Notes under the pieces: model-generated
What the model saw: only the letters and a program-made list of their open reading frames with translations
Told to the model about the DNA's origin: nothing
The model's database searches: none
Program-made: the position numbers and the translations under genes
Assembly: GCA_964530325.1 (NCBI GenBank)
Contig: CAZHAX010000009.1
Location: forward strand, 56,462 to 120,461
Length of the DNA stretch: 64,000 nucleotides
From: CAZHAX01 sp964530325
Lineage (GTDB): Bacteria > Chloroflexota > Anaerolineae > B4-G1
Direction: 5' to 3'
Shown here: one piece after another, positions 59,438 to 64,000 of the stretch
Numbering within the stretch: the first letter of the stretch is position 1
How the letters are laid out: each line of letters starts with the position of its first letter

Positions 59438-59660
59438 TCGACTGCCTCTGAAGCGAGATCACTCCGGCCGGCGGACGGCGGCCCGACTGAAGAGGCCGCC
59501 TTCAACACCTGAGCGGGAGGCCTGCCCCAGCCGCGCAGGTGGAGTGTACACTCAGGGCGGGAGAACGGCAAGCGCGGTTAGTCGAGGAGGCGCTGAAGGA
59601 GGTCTCTGAGGACGCCGAGAGCCTTGGCCCGGCCGTCTCGCTTCCGACAGCCAGAACCAG

Positions 59661-59684
59661 GGAGACGCGAAGGACGCAGAGAAG
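59661..59684. repeat. GGACGCAGAGAA dispersed repeat
   Basis: GGACGCAGAGAAG within 59661-59684 matches the CGCAGAG-type units near 26814. The two copies are in unrelated intergenic regions. The 298-base gap 59438-59735 otherwise holds nothing recognisable. Confidence 0.4.
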
Positions 59685-59735
59685 CGGGGATGGCCCGGGG
59701 TCCCGTCCTTCGCAGCGCGGGCTGCGCATTCAGTT

Positions 59736-60527
59736 CTACCTTATGGTAGCCTTCAGAGAGAACGTGAATGGCAGCCTTCCCTTGTGTTCAGGAAACACCC
59801 ATCCCCCCTTGCCCTCTTCGATCTGTTTTCCGGCCGACTCCCTGTAGTACAGCCAGTCGAACTCGTGGAACCATTCTATGTGCATTCCGGCCTGACTCAA
59901 GGCATTGATAATCTCTCCGACCGTGTACATCCACGAGTAGTTCGGCGCTCTCGTGGCCTCGCAGGCATAGCCGCCGATCCACTCATCCCTATCGGGTGTC
60001 TTCTCGAAGTAGGGATACTTGACGACGAGCTCGGGCAAGGCCTCTTCGTCCCAAACCATGTAGAATGGGTGCCCGTCCAAGACGTAGAGAAAGCCGTCGT
60101 CCGCAAGCAGATGGCGAACGCTGCGAGCCCAGAGGAACAGGTCAGGAAGCCAGCACAGCACTCCCTCCGTCGTATAGACAATGTCGTACCTCTCATGATG
60201 CTTCTCCATCAGCTCCAGGACGTTCGACTCGATGAATCTGGCATCGGAGACGCCCAGTTCAGCCCCCAGCTCTCGAGCGTAGTGGACGTTCTCGGGAACC
60301 AGATCCACGCCGGTGACCTTGGCGCCCATTCGAGCCAGCGAGATCGTATCGGCCCCGGTGTTGCACTGAAGATGAATCAGAGTCTTGCCGCTGATGTCGC
60401 CCAGCTCGTCTATCTCAGTTTGGCTCAGGGTTGATTCGTTTGCCAGGAGCATTGCTCTGAAGGTCTCGTGGTGTGCCTTGGCAATGCTTGCCCAGCTCTT
60501 TCGGTTCGTCTCAAGGTACTCATTCAC
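59736..60527 (-). CDS. SAM-dependent methyltransferase
   Basis: A 263-residue methyltransferase. SAM motif I is LIHLQCNTGADTISLARMGA, with VTGVDLVPENVHYAREL (post I) and DIVYTTEGVLCWLPDLFLWA (motif II). The C-terminal portion, with EATRAPNYSWMYTVGEIINALSQAGMHIEWFHEFDW, is typical of a small-molecule methyltransferase branch. GTG start at 60527; a TACAAT box lies 12 bases upstream but its -35 is poor. The neighbour upstream is the broken secreted gene. The substrate is unknown. Confidence 0.88.
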   Translation of the reverse strand: MNEYLETNRKSWASIAKAHHETFRAMLLANESTLSQTEIDELGDISGKTLIHLQCNTGADTISLARMGAKVTGVDLVPENVHYARELGAELGVSDARFIESNVLELMEKHHERYDIVYTTEGVLCWLPDLFLWARSVRHLLADDGFLYVLDGHPFYMVWDEEALPELVVKYPYFEKTPDRDEWIGGYACEATRAPNYSWMYTVGEIINALSQAGMHIEWFHEFDWLYYRESAGKQIEEGKGGWVFPEHKGRLPFTFSLKATIR

Positions 60528-60635
60528 CGCATTTCACCATTGTATCGCAGGAGCCTCCCGTCTCACCGGGCGGCTGCTCCCCAAGACGGAGCGGCCCCAG
60601 AAGACCATCCCCCGTCCCCTGCGGCCGCGTCGCCA

Positions 60636-60661
60636 GCCTGGCCCAACTTGTCGGGCCAGGC
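60636..60661. terminator. Hairpin downstream of the broken secreted-protein gene
   Basis: GCCTGGCCC (60636-60644) and GGGCCAGGC (60653-60661) are a perfect 9-base stem with an 8-base loop in the gap 60528-60808. It lies about 150 bases beyond the stop of the secreted-protein gene. No T-run follows. Nothing else was recognised in that gap. Confidence 0.35.
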
Positions 60662-60808
60662 CAGTTCTGCGTCGAACCGTCCTTCCGTCACTGGCCTGGG
60701 CGACGAGCCCCTGGCTCATGTTCAGTTATCCGCCGGGTCTCCGTAGGAATGGCCCAGCCTTTGCTGCTGGCGGCCCAAGCTTTGTGAGAAGCGACACCAT
60801 CCGCCTGC

Positions 60809-62188
60809 TCAGTATGCCCTCAGCACCAAGGGCAGGTACTGCCGCCACGCAGGACCCCACAGGCGACCCCAGATGCCCCAGTACCCGGCTTCCACGTCGC
60901 TGTAGTGCCCATGATCGTGCCAGGCCACCAGCACGTTCCCTGCGCTGGGGTTGTAGGCCACCGCCGGGCTGGCCTGCTCGGCGCTCGGATTCGCCATGTA
61001 GTACGGGTCTTCTGAGACGCGCTCGTTGGCCCCCGCGCCGGGGACCGTGCCATCGGGCAGAACACGCTGCCCGTAGATGAGCGTCGGTCAGCCGTAGTCC
61101 CGATCGTCGCCCCAGACCACCCACCACTCGTTGGGAGGACCTGCATAGGGAAGGGCTGCATAGGCCACCGCGGGGGCCACCTTGTCGCTATCGTAGTTGG
61201 ACACAGTGATCGCCGCACCTTCCAGGGCGAAGTCCGAGCCCCTGATCCGCTGGCCGTACAGGACGCTCTCCTCCGGCCACACGACCAGGAACTCGCCGTA
61301 CACTGACGTCGGCGGATCCACCTGCCCCCAGGCCACGTCGGGCGCGCCGGCGAATCCGGTCTGGCTGCCGATGGCGAAGTCGCTCTCCGTGGGCAAGGTG
61401 CACGGGCTGATCGAGCTCACTTGCCGGCCGTAGATGTTGGGGTCGGAGTCACCGGTGTCGCGCCAGGTTACCAGCCACTTGTAGTCGAAGCCGTTCGTGG
61501 CCACGGCCGGCTGGGTTTGTTGCCCCACGTCGTCGCTGATAGTCAGCGTGTTCAGCCCTCCCATCGAGCCGTCGTAGTTCAGGCATCGCCCTCTGACGGT
61601 GGGCGGGTCTCCGGGCATGGCGGGGCTGTGGTCCTCGAAGACCACCAGATAATGGTGCGACGCTGTAGCGTAGTCCACGTCCGGATAGGTCTGGCCGCCC
61701 GCCCAGGTGGTGATCTGAAGCGGCGCCCCTACCGTGTCGCTGATGATGCTGCCGTAGACGTAGTAATCCCCGGTGCCCACTCTGCGCTGCCAGACCACGA
61801 AGTAGGAATCGTGGTACGGGTCCCTCGCCACCGCCGGATAGGAATCGTCGTACGTCGCGCCGTAGGCAACCGAGAAGACTGACCCAACGCTGCCATCTGC
61901 GTCGACGGTGACGGCCATGATGTCGTGATCGCTGGCCCCGTTCAGGTTCCAGTCGAACACGACCAGGAACTCGTCCTCGTCCTCGTTGTAGGCCACGTCC
62001 GCGTGCACCTCGTCGCAGGCGTTGGTGAACAGCTGCTCGCAGATGGGAAAGTCGGGGTCGGTAGGGAGGAAGCCTCCAGCGGCCCGCTCAGACGCGCCGG
62101 CCGTGGCGCTTTCGCACGGCAGCAGCGCCAGCGCCGCCAGCGCAAGGGCACTCAGGCCTGCAGCCGGTAGTATCCGGTTCTTCGTCAT
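60809..62188 (-). pseudogene. Secreted repeat protein interrupted by one in-frame TGA
   Basis: The frame starts at ATG 62188 (AAGGAG 5 bases upstream) with a signal peptide (ILPAAGLSALALAALALLPC) and continues with about seven 45-55-residue repeats of the form EFLVVxDxN..DIYGxxV, probably a beta-propeller or related surface domain. A TGA at 61088-61090 stops it after 366 residues (...GDDRDYG). The same frame is open again immediately downstream (PTLIYGQRVLPDG...) for 92 codons and ends with the tail YLPLVLRAY, a C-terminal pattern common in Chloroflexi secreted proteins. The repeat pattern continues without interruption across the TGA, so one nonsense substitution or a sequencing error is the simplest account. 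Intact length would be 459 codons. The function of the intact protein is unknown. Confidence 0.8.
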
Positions 62189-62628
62189 CTCTCCTTGCCT
62201 CCTTGTCCTCCTGAGCTGGCAGGGTCCCGCGACCGCAGCTGCGGCCAGCCGGGCCGGAGCTCCGGGCCTGGCCCGATCGGGAGTCGCTCACGCCGCTGCC
62301 TCACGGCCTCGACAGGGCTGCGCGCACCGAGATGCCTTGTGCTGCTGCAGACGCACTCGGCGAGCCCCAAGCCCTCGGGGAACAGCGTCGCCCTGCCCCC
62401 CCCTGATCCATCATACCACGAGACTGACCGAATCACTAGCCCCAGACCAGGCACCTCCGGCGAGAGGGGCCGGGCAGTTTGGCACAGTGGTGCCCGGAGG
62501 GGCGGTTCCAGCCGCAGGCGGACCTTCCGCCCCCACCAGAGCAGCCGCACGCCGCTGAGCCAGCCTGCTTCGCTGCAGCGACTGGTAGGCGGCGCCGGCG
62601 GCCGCCCGCGCCCGGGACGACGGCGACA
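62189..62628. other. Intergenic stretch, nothing recognised
   Basis: About 440 bases between the MFS gene and the secreted-protein gene, both on the minus strand. It is GC-rich and contains short Arg/Pro-rich frames that look like shadows. No promoter or repeat was convincingly identified. Confidence 0.4.
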
Positions 62629-63978
62629 TCAGCAATCAGCAGAGCGCTCTGGATCGGTACGCCGGCGGCCGACCTCAGCGCGACGCTCTTGATCCAAGTG
62701 CGTCGCCGGGCTTTCCTGCAGCCCTACCCCCTCCGCATCGGCTGCAGGGCTCTGGCGCGACCCCGCCACATACGCCAGCGCCGCACCGAACGCCAGCAGG
62801 ACGGCATTGAGCACAAACGGCAAGCCCTCGTCGATCTCAGAGAGGACCCCTGCTATCAAGCCGAATGGCGAGGTGAACAGGATGATCAGCACGTACAGAA
62901 TCGACTGAATACGAGCGCGCTCCCTGGCGTCGATCGTCAGAGCCGTCATCTTGTCCACAAGCGGGCCCACAGCGGCGAAGCTGCACGCTTCCAAGAAGAC
63001 GCTGAGGATGAGAGAGGGGTACCCCAGTTCCGGGGTGCTCAAGAGCACCACCTGGCTGGCCGCATAGGCGAGGAAGCCGGCTGCCGTAGGCACCGTGAAA
63101 TGCATTCTTCTCAGGCGCGGCATCACTGCGAAGAAGAACCCCAACATGATGGCCGACCTGATGGGTGGAAAGATGGCAATACCCTCGGCGGGGACGTGCA
63201 GCTTCTCGGTGACGATGATAGACCAGAAGGTGCCGCTGATCAGGCTGGATACGCTGATCACGAGCATGATGCCGGCGGTGTACAGCGTCTGCGGTGTGTG
63301 GAGCAATGTGCGGAACACGCCTCTGTAGCCGCGCAGGATGTCCCGTACGCTTCGGTCTCTAGTCTCTTGCAGGCGCACCTTTCCCTGTGCGGTCTCTTCC
63401 GTGCTCCAGTAGGTTACGAATGCCTTCAGCGTGAACATGAACGCAGCAAAGACATACAGGCCTCGCAGGGTGGGCACGAGCGAGAACCTGCGGATCAGCA
63501 CCCCTGCCACCGGGGCGAGAAACCCCACCAGCAGGTTACATATGTAGATCCAGGTGTATATGTCCGCCAGCTGGTCCGGCTCGGCATCCTCGACCAGCAG
63601 GCAGGTCCACGAGTTTTGGGTAATGCGCCACACGCTGTTGACGATGCCCGCCGCCAGGAAGTACCAGAAATTCTGCGCTGCGGCCGAGATCAGGGCCGGA
63701 ATCGCCCACGACAGGATGTCGAAGATCAAGGTAGTGCGACGGCGTCCCAGTTTGTCGGTCACCGCACCACCCAGCAGGGCTAGGACGATCTGGAAGGCCC
63801 AGCTTATGCTCAGGATCAGGCCGATCTCGCGGTCCGCCAGCCCAAGCGCGACCATGTAGATGGAAGCGTACGGGGCGTAGAGGTGGAATGGTATGCCCCA
63901 CAGGGGTTCGGGGTATACACAACCGCGGGGGTTGCCGCGCAGGTTTCTGAGGGCGGTGATCAGGGAGTGGCTCTTCAT
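62629..63978 (-). CDS. Major facilitator superfamily transporter
   Basis: A 449-residue transporter with about twelve helices. The loop 2-3 signature GGAVTDKLGRRRTTLI is clear. A central hydrophilic loop (about 205-235, EETAQGKVRLQETRDRS) separates two six-helix bundles, and a charged tail of about 45 residues (SRQSPAADAEG...) ends it. The family moves sugars, drugs or organic ions by proton coupling; the substrate cannot be guessed. I chose the ATG at 63978; a TTG start at 63981 is also possible. Upstream control lies beyond the right edge. Confidence 0.9.
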   Translation of the reverse strand: MKSHSLITALRNLRGNPRGCVYPEPLWGIPFHLYAPYASIYMVALGLADREIGLILSISWAFQIVLALLGGAVTDKLGRRRTTLIFDILSWAIPALISAAAQNFWYFLAAGIVNSVWRITQNSWTCLLVEDAEPDQLADIYTWIYICNLLVGFLAPVAGVLIRRFSLVPTLRGLYVFAAFMFTLKAFVTYWSTEETAQGKVRLQETRDRSVRDILRGYRGVFRTLLHTPQTLYTAGIMLVISVSSLISGTFWSIIVTEKLHVPAEGIAIFPPIRSAIMLGFFFAVMPRLRRMHFTVPTAAGFLAYAASQVVLLSTPELGYPSLILSVFLEACSFAAVGPLVDKMTALTIDARERARIQSILYVLIILFTSPFGLIAGVLSEIDEGLPFVLNAVLLAFGAALAYVAGSRQSPAADAEGVGLQESPATHLDQERRAEVGRRRTDPERSADC

Positions 63979-64000
63979 CAATGAAGCCTCGCGTCGCCGC

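Overview
The window is a high-GC bacterial chromosome segment that most resembles a member of the Chloroflexota. That placement is an inference. It rests on V4R-domain and DUF4388/MglA-like GTPase genes, AIM24 and LiaF-like envelope genes, an ABC-LytTR fusion, a secreted protein ending in a YLPLVLRxY tail, and the overall gene mix. No rRNA, tRNA, CRISPR array or complete insertion sequence was found. Seven promoters with 17-base spacers can be read by eye, including a fully consensus one in front of the primary sigma factor.

Layout. 1-811: 3' part of a ZIP metal transporter gene on the minus strand. 921-10547: an accessory island bounded on both sides by irregular arrays of a roughly 22-base repeat in inverted orientation. 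It holds a minus-strand operon: a membrane-anchored PLD-like protein, a 2108-residue multidomain protein (GT2, degenerate GT2, protein-kinase-like, possible nucleotidyltransferase-like region) and an overlapping HD-domain protein. 10918-18122: housekeeping genes hisS, NAD kinase, a zinc-finger membrane protein, recN and sbcC. 18380-24625: a plus-strand signalling-type cluster (DUF4388, small GTPase, alpha/beta hydrolase, V4R, left-handed beta-helix protein, response regulator with a dead GGDEF domain, second paralogous hydrolase). 24710-27341: envelope-associated AIM24/LiaF-like genes and a small helical protein, closed by a perfect 32-base palindrome.

27443-31886 (minus): an ABC-2 exporter with one ATPase and two permeases, preceded by a pseudo-ATPase fused to a LytTR DNA-binding domain. 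32079-34772: a GNAT and a lipoprotein L,D-transpeptidase. 34963-39108: a magnesium group (CorA, DUF421, MgtA-like ATPase). 39212-43539: a phosphofructokinase with an altered metal-site residue, an LPG-synthase-like membrane protein, an MscS channel and an AI-2E family protein. 43704-48342: a LysW-like zinc-ribbon protein, lysine 2,3-aminomutase, two overlapping ATP-grasp ligases and a GNAT. This looks like a pathway for a beta-lysine-derived small molecule, possibly an osmolyte.

48383-63978: the sigma-70 factor (minus), an Lnt-like acyltransferase (plus), then a long minus-strand series of mostly unrelated genes: two small-molecule methyltransferases plus a catechol-type O-methyltransferase, a pentapeptide-repeat protein, an ArnT/PMT-like glycosyltransferase, a secreted glycoside-hydrolase-like protein, DUF6429, a lipoprotein, an FRG-domain protein, a secreted repeat protein broken by one in-frame TGA, and an MFS transporter.

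The strongest candidates for something undescribed are the island operon built round the 2108-residue protein and the LysW-like/KamA/double ATP-grasp cluster. Functions given for both are hypotheses from domain content and gene order only.
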